A stretch of 64,000 bases of DNA. Source: Bacteroidetes bacterium MedPE-SWsnd-G2 (GTDB taxonomy: Bacteria; Bacteroidota; Bacteroidia; Flavobacteriales; Flavobacteriaceae). This document shows positions 26,984 through 34,395 of this stretch, piece by piece; position 1 is the stretch's first letter, and each line of letters starts with the position of its first letter. The translations under genes were made by a program, and so were the position numbers. Location of the stretch: positions 248,001 to 312,000 of the forward strand of contig MPDE01000001.1 in the NCBI GenBank assembly GCA_001874335.1, in the 5' to 3' direction. The notes under the pieces are model-generated. The model was not told where the DNA came from. It was given only the letters and a program-made list of their open reading frames with translations, and made no database searches.

Positions 26984-28417
26984 ATGACAAGAAACATCAA
27001 GTTAATTTTGGGAATTTTGATAACTTCAATGTTATTTACTAATTGCTCATCCGATAAAAAAAAGGATAGAAATATCCCTGTTGACTCTATTGCCGAAATT
27101 AAGTCTGTTCTTTCACCAAAAACAGAAAATTTTGAAATTAAAGCAAACGAAGAAAGTATATTAAAAGGTAAAAAAGGAACATCTGTTTACATACCTGCTA
27201 ATGCTTTTCAATTCGAAGATGGAACTGAACCAAAAGAACCTATCACAATTAAACTTAAAGAGTGTTTTAGTCTTACTGATATGATTTTTGAAAATCTACA
27301 AACCATTTCTGGAGATAGAATCCTAGAAACAAATGGAATGATATATGTCAATGCAGAAGTGAATGGTAAAAAACTTTCTTTAAAAAAAGGTAAAGCATTT
27401 GTTGTTGGATTTCCAAAGAATGGATTAGACAAAGAAATGGACTTGTTCTATGAATTTAAGCTTAATGATAGTTTGAAAACTTGGATTCCTGATTATAAAT
27501 TCTTTGAAACAAAATCAACCCAAGAAGCCAATGTTGAAATTGATAGTTTAGATTTACTCGAAGCTGATATTGCATATGAAATTGAATATCCAATTGAAAT
27601 GACAGAGGACTTATATGATTATGGTTTTTGGTCTTTAGGAAGTACAGCAACTTTTTTTGAATTAAGGCTAAAAGGTAGTGACGAAACAATTATAGATTAT
27701 ATGGAGAATCCATCAAACGTAGATAGTATAGTCGCCCTTAAATTCAACAGAAACAACTGGACTGCTAGTTTCGATTTTAATATCAATAAGGAAGGACTAA
27801 TGTATAATTTCCGCCCTGAAAGCCATTCTGAAAGAAAACAAAATGATGAAGCTTTAAAACTTGCGAAGGAATTTTTAAAATCTGCGCCAGCTTTTGATAT
27901 TGAATCTTACGACAGAAAAGTGAAAAATGATTGGGATTATTATTTAAGTATTTCTGGTCGTCGTTCCATAAATTGGAATCGATTTAAACAAAAATTTAGA
28001 AATCAATATTCTAATCTTACTAATACAGCTATTCAACAAATTGACCCGAATACATTAGAATATTATATGTTTTCAGCTACAGAAATGGGATGGATAAACT
28101 GTGATAGATTTTGGGAGATTGAGGACAGCGATAAAACAGATTTTATCGTAAAAACAAACAATCCAAACGACACTAAAATTCAAATAATATTTAAAGATAT
28201 TAAGAGTATAATGACTGGAACTTATGAAAACGGAGTTTTAGTCTTCAAAAATATTCCAAAAGGAAAAGAAGTAAAGGTTATTGGAATAAGTTACATAAAC
28301 GGAAAACCAACGCTTGCAGTTGGGGAATCAATGACTAATTCTAAAGATTTTGAACTTAAGGATTTTAAAGAATTTAGTCTTGACCAATTGGAAACTGAAT
28401 TGAATAAACTGAATTAA
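26984..28417 (+). CDS. Cassette 3: lipoprotein with ZU5-like N-terminal domain
   Basis: The protein is 477 aa from ATG 26984; the GTG at 26969 is part of the core and is not preferred. A lipoprotein signal ends at ITSMLFTNC. A beta domain follows with the pattern G-K-K-G-T-S-V-Y-I-P-A-N-A-F, LTDMIFENLQTISGD and ETNGMIYVNAEVNG, like ZU5-type domains in many Bacteroidota lipoproteins. The C-terminal region has EMGWINCDRFW and a PEGA-like end (YINGKPTLAVGE). Cassette 11 encodes a paralogue with both blocks. It would sit on a membrane facing the periplasm or surface. Its role is unknown. An identical copy is at 29421-30854. Confidence 0.75.
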   Translation: MTRNIKLILGILITSMLFTNCSSDKKKDRNIPVDSIAEIKSVLSPKTENFEIKANEESILKGKKGTSVYIPANAFQFEDGTEPKEPITIKLKECFSLTDMIFENLQTISGDRILETNGMIYVNAEVNGKKLSLKKGKAFVVGFPKNGLDKEMDLFYEFKLNDSLKTWIPDYKFFETKSTQEANVEIDSLDLLEADIAYEIEYPIEMTEDLYDYGFWSLGSTATFFELRLKGSDETIIDYMENPSNVDSIVALKFNRNNWTASFDFNINKEGLMYNFRPESHSERKQNDEALKLAKEFLKSAPAFDIESYDRKVKNDWDYYLSISGRRSINWNRFKQKFRNQYSNLTNTAIQQIDPNTLEYYMFSATEMGWINCDRFWEIEDSDKTDFIVKTNNPNDTKIQIIFKDIKSIMTGTYENGVLVFKNIPKGKEVKVIGISYINGKPTLAVGESMTNSKDFELKDFKEFSLDQLETELNKLN

Positions 28418-28424
28418 AAATTAC

Positions 28425-28558
28425 TGTGCACAACAATGGCTATAAGTAATTGCTCGTTCTCGCCTACTTTGGAAATTCCAGCTGAATTTCCAACTAGGTG
28501 TGTACTTGCAAAGTTTCGTGCTAAACCACGCAACTACTCATAGCCGAGACCGTTAGGT
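28425..28558 (+). repeat. attC-like site 3
   Basis: The left arm TGTGCACAAC matches the cassette 3 start GTTGTGCACA, 10/10. GGCTATAAGTAATTGC pairs with GCAACTACTCATAGCC. The inner hairpin is GGAAATTCCAGCTGAATTTCC. The right core CGTTAGGTAGC opens cassette 4. Confidence 0.9.
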
Positions 28559-28570
28559 AGCATTTGAAAA

Positions 28571-29299
28571 ATGACAAGAAAACTGATTCTATTAATTGGT
28601 CTAATAATAGTCGTAGCCATCTTTTTGAAATTTGGAAGATCAATTTATATGCCCGTAATAAATAAGATTAAAGGCAATCAAACTGTTGAAACGAGAATTG
28701 ATGACATACAAGTCGATGTATGGGATCGACTTGAAAACAATTTGAATTTAGCGGGCTATAAAATGGACTATCCAAAGGAGGTAATCCTAGCAGCATTTAA
28801 AGAAGAACAAATTCTTCAAGTGTACTCGAAGGATTACAACGGAGTTAAGCTAATAAAAGAGTACTCATTTACAGCGTTTAGTGGTGAACTTGGCCCTAAA
28901 TTAAAAGAAGGCGACAAACAGATACCAGAAGGAATTTATGAAGTTGAATATCTGAATCCCAATAGTTCATTCTACCTCTCCATAAAAGTGAGTTACCCAA
29001 ACGAATTTGATAAATCAAAAACTGAACTGCCGAATTTTGCTGATATGGGCGGCGATATTTTTATACACGGAAAATCAGCAACTATTGGTTGTATCCCAAT
29101 TGGAGACCAAGCGATTGAAGAAGTATTTGTTTTAACACAAAAGGCAATAAACAATAAAGTCAAAGTTATTATCAGCCCAAGAGACTTTCGAACCAATCCT
29201 GAATACCCCAATATTACAAGCATAGAATGGGAGAAAGAATTGTATGAGCTAATTGAAAAAGAAATAAAAACGCTACCTAACAACGGCTATAATCCATAG
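28571..29299 (+). CDS. Cassette 4: YafK/YkuD-type L,D-transpeptidase
   Basis: This 242-aa protein has an N-terminal membrane anchor (about 4-22) and the YkuD catalytic signature GDIFIHGKSATIGCIPIGD. By my count His166 and nucleophile Cys174 are the active pair. The upstream block GPKLKEGDKQIPEGIYEV is typical of the YafK/ErfK subgroup. Such enzymes form or remove 3-3 cross-links or lipoprotein attachments in peptidoglycan. The reading frame runs into its own attC-like site: the last residues NNGYNP are encoded by the left arm and outer stem. An identical copy is at 31008-31736. Confidence 0.85.
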   Translation: MTRKLILLIGLIIVVAIFLKFGRSIYMPVINKIKGNQTVETRIDDIQVDVWDRLENNLNLAGYKMDYPKEVILAAFKEEQILQVYSKDYNGVKLIKEYSFTAFSGELGPKLKEGDKQIPEGIYEVEYLNPNSSFYLSIKVSYPNEFDKSKTELPNFADMGGDIFIHGKSATIGCIPIGDQAIEEVFVLTQKAINNKVKVIISPRDFRTNPEYPNITSIEWEKELYELIEKEIKTLPNNGYNP

Positions 29300-29409
29300 C
29301 TATTTTGGTGCTTAATCTAAAAACCTATACTTTTAACCCAGCTAAAATTCCTACGCCGAAAATTCTACCGAATTTCCTCCGCAACGGAATTATAGCCTAA
29401 CCGTTGTGC
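29272..29409 (+). repeat. attC-like site 4
   Basis: The left arm GCTACCTAAC matches the cassette 4 start GTTAGGTAGC, 10/10. The body is nearly identical to sites 2 and 6. It contains the stop codon of the transpeptidase gene. The right core opens cassette 5, the second copy of cassette 3. Confidence 0.9.
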
Positions 29410-29420
29410 ACAATAAGACT

Positions 29421-30854
29421 ATGACAAGAAACATCAAGTTAATTTTGGGAATTTTGATAACTTCAATGTTATTTACTAATTGCTCATCCGATAAAAAAAA
29501 GGATAGAAATATCCCTGTTGACTCTATTGCCGAAATTAAGTCTGTTCTTTCACCAAAAACAGAAAATTTTGAAATTAAAGCAAACGAAGAAAGTATATTA
29601 AAAGGTAAAAAAGGAACATCTGTTTACATACCTGCTAATGCTTTTCAATTCGAAGATGGAACTGAACCAAAAGAACCTATCACAATTAAACTTAAAGAGT
29701 GTTTTAGTCTTACTGATATGATTTTTGAAAATCTACAAACCATTTCTGGAGATAGAATCCTAGAAACAAATGGAATGATATATGTCAATGCAGAAGTGAA
29801 TGGTAAAAAACTTTCTTTAAAAAAAGGTAAAGCATTTGTTGTTGGATTTCCAAAGAATGGATTAGACAAAGAAATGGACTTGTTCTATGAATTTAAGCTT
29901 AATGATAGTTTGAAAACTTGGATTCCTGATTATAAATTCTTTGAAACAAAATCAACCCAAGAAGCCAATGTTGAAATTGATAGTTTAGATTTACTCGAAG
30001 CTGATATTGCATATGAAATTGAATATCCAATTGAAATGACAGAGGACTTATATGATTATGGTTTTTGGTCTTTAGGAAGTACAGCAACTTTTTTTGAATT
30101 AAGGCTAAAAGGTAGTGACGAAACAATTATAGATTATATGGAGAATCCATCAAACGTAGATAGTATAGTCGCCCTTAAATTCAACAGAAACAACTGGACT
30201 GCTAGTTTCGATTTTAATATCAATAAGGAAGGACTAATGTATAATTTCCGCCCTGAAAGCCATTCTGAAAGAAAACAAAATGATGAAGCTTTAAAACTTG
30301 CGAAGGAATTTTTAAAATCTGCGCCAGCTTTTGATATTGAATCTTACGACAGAAAAGTGAAAAATGATTGGGATTATTATTTAAGTATTTCTGGTCGTCG
30401 TTCCATAAATTGGAATCGATTTAAACAAAAATTTAGAAATCAATATTCTAATCTTACTAATACAGCTATTCAACAAATTGACCCGAATACATTAGAATAT
30501 TATATGTTTTCAGCTACAGAAATGGGATGGATAAACTGTGATAGATTTTGGGAGATTGAGGACAGCGATAAAACAGATTTTATCGTAAAAACAAACAATC
30601 CAAACGACACTAAAATTCAAATAATATTTAAAGATATTAAGAGTATAATGACTGGAACTTATGAAAACGGAGTTTTAGTCTTCAAAAATATTCCAAAAGG
30701 AAAAGAAGTAAAGGTTATTGGAATAAGTTACATAAACGGAAAACCAACGCTTGCAGTTGGGGAATCAATGACTAATTCTAAAGATTTTGAACTTAAGGAT
30801 TTTAAAGAATTTAGTCTTGACCAATTGGAAACTGAATTGAATAAACTGAATTAA
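29421..30854 (+). CDS. Cassette 5: second copy of the ZU5-like lipoprotein
   Basis: The 477-aa product is identical to that of 26984-28417, including the lipobox FTNC, the ZU5-like block and the EMGWINCDRFW region. The offset is 2437 bp. With two exact copies the gene dose is doubled, and either copy is free to diverge. The start was chosen as for the first copy. Confidence 0.75.
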   Translation: MTRNIKLILGILITSMLFTNCSSDKKKDRNIPVDSIAEIKSVLSPKTENFEIKANEESILKGKKGTSVYIPANAFQFEDGTEPKEPITIKLKECFSLTDMIFENLQTISGDRILETNGMIYVNAEVNGKKLSLKKGKAFVVGFPKNGLDKEMDLFYEFKLNDSLKTWIPDYKFFETKSTQEANVEIDSLDLLEADIAYEIEYPIEMTEDLYDYGFWSLGSTATFFELRLKGSDETIIDYMENPSNVDSIVALKFNRNNWTASFDFNINKEGLMYNFRPESHSERKQNDEALKLAKEFLKSAPAFDIESYDRKVKNDWDYYLSISGRRSINWNRFKQKFRNQYSNLTNTAIQQIDPNTLEYYMFSATEMGWINCDRFWEIEDSDKTDFIVKTNNPNDTKIQIIFKDIKSIMTGTYENGVLVFKNIPKGKEVKVIGISYINGKPTLAVGESMTNSKDFELKDFKEFSLDQLETELNKLN

Positions 30855-30861
30855 AAATTAC

Positions 30862-30995
30862 TGTGCACAACAATGGCTATAAGTAATTGCTCGTTCTCGC
30901 CTACTTTGGAAATTCCAGCTGAATTTCCAACTAGGTGTGTACTTGCAAAGTTTCGTGCTAAACCACGCAACTACTCATAGCCGAGACCGTTAGGT
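30862..30995 (+). repeat. attC-like site 5
   Basis: Identical to site 3 at an offset of 2437 bp. The left arm TGTGCACAAC matches the cassette 5 start. Confidence 0.9.
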
Positions 30996-31007
30996 AGCAT
31001 TTGAAAA

Positions 31008-31736
31008 ATGACAAGAAAACTGATTCTATTAATTGGTCTAATAATAGTCGTAGCCATCTTTTTGAAATTTGGAAGATCAATTTATATGCCCGTAATAAAT
31101 AAGATTAAAGGCAATCAAACTGTTGAAACGAGAATTGATGACATACAAGTCGATGTATGGGATCGACTTGAAAACAATTTGAATTTAGCGGGCTATAAAA
31201 TGGACTATCCAAAGGAGGTAATCCTAGCAGCATTTAAAGAAGAACAAATTCTTCAAGTGTACTCGAAGGATTACAACGGAGTTAAGCTAATAAAAGAGTA
31301 CTCATTTACAGCGTTTAGTGGTGAACTTGGCCCTAAATTAAAAGAAGGCGACAAACAGATACCAGAAGGAATTTATGAAGTTGAATATCTGAATCCCAAT
31401 AGTTCATTCTACCTCTCCATAAAAGTGAGTTACCCAAACGAATTTGATAAATCAAAAACTGAACTGCCGAATTTTGCTGATATGGGCGGCGATATTTTTA
31501 TACACGGAAAATCAGCAACTATTGGTTGTATCCCAATTGGAGACCAAGCGATTGAAGAAGTATTTGTTTTAACACAAAAGGCAATAAACAATAAAGTCAA
31601 AGTTATTATCAGCCCAAGAGACTTTCGAACCAATCCTGAATACCCCAATATTACAAGCATAGAATGGGAGAAAGAATTGTATGAGCTAATTGAAAAAGAA
31701 ATAAAAACGCTACCTAACAATGGCTATAATCCATAG
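31008..31736 (+). CDS. Cassette 6: second copy of the L,D-transpeptidase
   Basis: This is the same 242-aa YafK/YkuD-type protein as at 28571-29299, with catalytic His166 and Cys174 retained. The two base changes in the following site do not alter the protein: AAC to AAT is silent and the other lies after the stop. It again terminates inside its attC-like site. Confidence 0.85.
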   Translation: MTRKLILLIGLIIVVAIFLKFGRSIYMPVINKIKGNQTVETRIDDIQVDVWDRLENNLNLAGYKMDYPKEVILAAFKEEQILQVYSKDYNGVKLIKEYSFTAFSGELGPKLKEGDKQIPEGIYEVEYLNPNSSFYLSIKVSYPNEFDKSKTELPNFADMGGDIFIHGKSATIGCIPIGDQAIEEVFVLTQKAINNKVKVIISPRDFRTNPEYPNITSIEWEKELYELIEKEIKTLPNNGYNP

Positions 31737-31846
31737 CTCTTTTGGTGCTTAATCTAAAAACCTATACTTTTAACCCAGCTAAAATTCCTACGCCGAAAAT
31801 TCTACCGAATTTCCTCCGCAACGGAATTATAGCCTAACCGTTAAGG
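31709..31846 (+). repeat. attC-like site 6
   Basis: The left arm GCTACCTAAC matches the cassette 6 start 10/10. It differs from site 4 at two bases. The right core CGTTAAGGCGC opens the non-coding cassette 7. Confidence 0.9.
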
Positions 31847-32172
31847 CGCATATTCAGAGCGTGAAAATCAATAAATAAATCGGACTTCTCTCCTTTTGCT
31901 TTCATTGTGGTTTAATCCATGTCAAAAAGCGATAAACCAATCAAACCGTAACAGAACGGAGTAAAACGGATTAGGAATAAATCGCTTTTTTAAGGTTCAC
32001 TTTTGCATAGATTTTAAAATATTGGAATGATCTCTTCCCTCCTGCTATTTATTTTCTAAACTGCAAATCCGTAAAGCGAGCGTGGAATAAAATAGCATTA
32101 GTACGGAGCAGAACCCAAGCAGATTCGCTTTACTCGGGAGTGTTTGCTAACAATTCGGAATAAAAAACATAC
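31841..32172 (+). ncRNA. Cassette 7: cassette without ORF, rich in inverted repeats
   Basis: This 330-bp cassette body holds no ORF of useful length on either strand. It has nested palindromes. AAAAAGCGAT (31924-31933) pairs with ATCGCTTTTT (31981-31990), enclosing CCAATC/GGATTAGG and ACCGT/AACGG. TGCTATTT (32043 onward) pairs with AAATAGCA near 32090-32097, and TAAAGCGA (32072-32079) with TCGCTTTA (32125-32132). The first stem ends in a T-run like a terminator. It could encode a structured RNA or carry a promoter; that it is transcribed is not shown by the sequence. Confidence 0.45.
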
Positions 32173-32306
32173 GCGCCATAACACAGTGTATAATTTATGC
32201 TAAGGTATTTGGTCAATTCAACGCTTTGTGCTTATTTTACTACGCCGAATTTCCTATCGGAAATTCTTACTTATAAAACGCACAAACCATACACATACCG
32301 TTAGCT
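32173..32306 (+). repeat. attC-like site 7
   Basis: The left arm GCGCCATAAC matches the cassette 7 start GTTAAGGCGC at 9/10. GTGTATAATTTATGC and GCACAAACCATACAC make the outer stem. The inner hairpin is GAATTTCCTATCGGAAATTC. The right core CGTTAGCTGTA opens cassette 8. Confidence 0.85.
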
Positions 32307-32314
32307 GTAATTTG

Positions 32315-32890
32315 ATGAAAATCACGAAGGTAAAATATAAAAACCTGAATTTAGCCAATGAAGAACAACGTGGTGAAAATCTAATAATTGATTTTATCAT
32401 TTCTTCGATTTTTGGAGTAGCTATTGCGTTTTTGACTTTTAAAAACTTCACGATTGCATTTCTGACTTATATACTTGTGAGATTTATTTACTACTTCACT
32501 TTTGAATATATATATGGTAGAACACCTGGTAAATATCAAACTCAAACAGAAGTTGTGAATGAAACTGGTAAAAAGCCGAACATCGGACAATTAATCATGA
32601 GAAATATTAGCAGATTTATAAGTGTATTATCTGGAATAAGTGACGACGAACGAGCTGTTCATGATAATCTATCGAATACTTTTGTGATTAAGAATACCGA
32701 ACTAAAGAAAATTGAAATAAAACAACCTTTGATTTCTATTTTCTATTTGTCATTAATAGCATATTACATTCATTTTTTTGCAACTCAATCGGAATTGGAA
32801 TTATTCGATTTCATTTTTCTAACAGCTATGATTGTTTTGTTTATTTATGTTCTGATAATCGGAATTAAAAAAATAAAAAACTACAGCTAA
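32315..32890 (+). CDS. Cassette 8: RDD-family membrane protein
   Basis: The protein is 191 aa from ATG 32315, 14 bp after the core; the longer frame to 32228 lies inside the previous site. It fits the RDD family: an N-terminal R-x-x-x-x-x-I-I-D in the first membrane helix (RGENLIIDFIISSIFG), EYIYGRTPGKYQTQTEVV, a PNIGQLIMRNISRF helix start, then DDERAVHDNLSNTFVI. Further hydrophobic segments are near 145-162 and 167-186. RDD proteins are small transporters or unknowns of the inner membrane. The stop codon is part of the left arm of the attC-like site. Confidence 0.85.
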   Translation: MKITKVKYKNLNLANEEQRGENLIIDFIISSIFGVAIAFLTFKNFTIAFLTYILVRFIYYFTFEYIYGRTPGKYQTQTEVVNETGKKPNIGQLIMRNISRFISVLSGISDDERAVHDNLSNTFVIKNTELKKIEIKQPLISIFYLSLIAYYIHFFATQSELELFDFIFLTAMIVLFIYVLIIGIKKIKNYS

Positions 32891-33018
32891 CAACGGCTAT
32901 AGTTCATTGCGGTGGAATTTCCTATCGGAAATTCCCTGTGTGTTTGCTATCTTTGGTTTACGGCGGAATAGTTCTGCCGAACCATTCCGCAACGAAACCA
33001 TAGCCAAGACCGTTAGCC
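32882..33018 (+). repeat. attC-like site 8
   Basis: The left arm TACAGCTAAC matches the cassette 8 start GTTAGCTGTA, 10/10. GGCTATAGTTCATTGCGG pairs with CCGCAACGAAACCATAGCC. Two inner arms are GGAATTTCC/GGAAATTCC and GCGGAAT/ATTCCGC. It contains TATCTTTG, a possible -7 box. Confidence 0.9.
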
Positions 33019-33035
33019 ACAATGTCAGCCAATCA

Positions 33036-33692
33036 ATGAGTAAAAAGATTTTAACCATTATGCTTTTAACTTCCATACTAAACTTCTTCGGTTGTAAAGG
33101 GAAAAATGAACCTGAAAAAACAAAAGAAGATGCTGAATTCCAACAATTTCTTGAACGGTCCAAAAACAGTATTGATGAATTTAATAATCGGAAAATCTAC
33201 AAGGAATTAACACCTGAAATTTTGGATTCAATTCCTGATGATAAACTTGAACAAACAATTTTTGACAACATTTACGAGATTATCGGAGATGACTATCAAA
33301 ACGAATTAAATAATGTCAAAAAACTTTCGAAAGGACAGCAAGCCTTCTTCTCGACTTGGATAATTGAAGGGGAAGTCAATAATGGCGGATTTAATCAATT
33401 CTATTTTAATTCAAGCGGACAATATGCGGAAATGGCAGAAGTCGGATTTATGACAATCGGAGCTGAAAAGTTCTCGGAATTAACAAAACGAGCGAATAAA
33501 ATCTATTCCGAAAACAAAGAGAGACTTGAGGAATTTGATGATGGAACAATGGAAAGTTTTAGCGAGTCTTATAAAGACAATCCTCTGAACGATTTAGATA
33601 CTGAATTTTATAATCTTTATGATTCCGAAAAAATTGGAGAATTAAGAATAAAATACATTAGAGAAAACAAAAACGAATTTACAACTGAATAA
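33036..33692 (+). CDS. Cassette 9: DUF4375 lipoprotein
   Basis: The protein is 218 aa from ATG 33036. A lipoprotein signal ends at LNFFGC. The C-terminal domain has the DUF4375 (DMP19-like) signature, with WIIEGEVNNGGFNQFYFNSS and AEVGFMTIGAEKF. The family is common in Bacteroidota and is of unknown function. Cassette 13 encodes a soluble relative with the same N-G-G-F-x-Q-Y-Y block. The longer open frame to 32907 lies inside the previous recombination site and is rejected as a start. Confidence 0.8.
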   Translation: MSKKILTIMLLTSILNFFGCKGKNEPEKTKEDAEFQQFLERSKNSIDEFNNRKIYKELTPEILDSIPDDKLEQTIFDNIYEIIGDDYQNELNNVKKLSKGQQAFFSTWIIEGEVNNGGFNQFYFNSSGQYAEMAEVGFMTIGAEKFSELTKRANKIYSENKERLEEFDDGTMESFSESYKDNPLNDLDTEFYNLYDSEKIGELRIKYIRENKNEFTTE

Positions 33693-33700
33693 AAAAACAC

Positions 33701-33837
33701 TGTGGCTAACAACGTATAACGCCCATTGCTGTATCATATTTTCCATAGGAATGATATGCGGAAGCTTCAAATGATCAATTTTTAAGTAACTTTAAATTTG
33801 ATACAACGCAACGAAGCGTTATACAATACCGTTAGCA
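33701..33837 (+). repeat. attC-like site 9
   Basis: The left arm TGTGGCTAAC matches the cassette 9 start GTTAGCCACA, 10/10. GTATAACGC and GCGTTATAC give a strong outer stem. The right core CGTTAGCACAC opens cassette 10. Confidence 0.9.
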
Positions 33838-33853
33838 CACATTGGAATAAACT

Positions 33854-34243
33854 ATGAGAATAATAATAATCCTGACTTTAATTTTTGGAATTAACTCTTG
33901 CACAGCTCAAACTGAATCTGAAAAGAAATTAATCGGAAAATGGATTTTGGTAGCGGAAACTGACTCTTTTGATGACGATATTGAGCCAATTACGGAAAAT
34001 GTTTCTAAATCGGAATCTAACTCAAAAACGGAATTGGAAACCACTCTGACTTTTAATAATGACAAAAAGGTATTTTTTAACCAAAAGGGAAATGAATATG
34101 ATGCAGTTTATAAACTTACTGATTCAATTCTGACTCTTGGAAATAGAATTTATATTATTGTTCATCTTGACAAAGAAAAACTGATTTATAAAGTTAAAGA
34201 CCATCTGTTTGACAAACAGTATGAATATAAAAAAATGGAATAA
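33854..34243 (+). CDS. Cassette 10: small lipocalin-like lipoprotein
   Basis: This 129-aa protein has a lipoprotein signal ending at FGINSC. A small barrel-like domain follows, with LIGKWILVAETDSF at the start and strands such as TTLTFNNDKKVFF and YKLTDSILTLGNRIYI. That pattern matches the lipocalin-like (DUF4488/DUF5004 type) lipoproteins of Bacteroidota. The ligand is unknown. It begins 23 bp after the core and ends 3 bp before its site. Confidence 0.7.
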   Translation: MRIIIILTLIFGINSCTAQTESEKKLIGKWILVAETDSFDDDIEPITENVSKSESNSKTELETTLTFNNDKKVFFNQKGNEYDAVYKLTDSILTLGNRIYIIVHLDKEKLIYKVKDHLFDKQYEYKKME

Positions 34244-34246
34244 AAC

Positions 34247-34383
34247 GTGTGCTAACAATGGCTATAATCCATTGCTTAATCAATGATTATTTATAAATTT
34301 AAAGACATAACCAAAGCTATTGATTCCTACTCCGAAATTCTGCCGAATTTCTGCGCAACGGAATCATAGCCCAACCGTTATGG
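34247..34383 (+). repeat. attC-like site 10
   Basis: The left arm GTGTGCTAAC matches the cassette 10 start GTTAGCACAC, 10/10. GGCTATAATCCATTGC pairs with GCAACGGAATCATAGCC. The right core CGTTATGGC opens cassette 11. Confidence 0.9.
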
Positions 34384-34395
34384 CTAATTAAAATA

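Larger units (their letters stand above)
26967..29403 (+). repeat. Tandem duplication, copy 1 (cassettes 3-4)
   Basis: This 2437-bp unit runs exactly from core to core and is repeated immediately at 29404-31840. By eye, the only differences are two bases in the last attC-like site (29284 C versus 31721 T; 29302 A versus 31739 C). The breakpoints fall on the G/TT exchange position, so the duplication was made by cassette recombination or by crossing over in the shared sites. Confidence 0.9.
29404..31840 (+). repeat. Tandem duplication, copy 2 (cassettes 5-6)
   Basis: This is the second 2437-bp copy of the cassette 3-4 pair, in direct orientation and directly abutting. Coding sequences look identical to copy 1; two base changes are confined to the last attC-like site. 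Confidence 0.9.

Noticed and set aside
32228-32314. Upstream extension of the RDD gene
   Set aside because: The extension lies inside attC-like site 7; the ATG at 32315 follows the core.
32907-33035. Upstream extension of the DUF4375 lipoprotein gene
   Set aside because: It would be encoded by attC-like site 8 and would hide the lipoprotein signal that starts at 33036.
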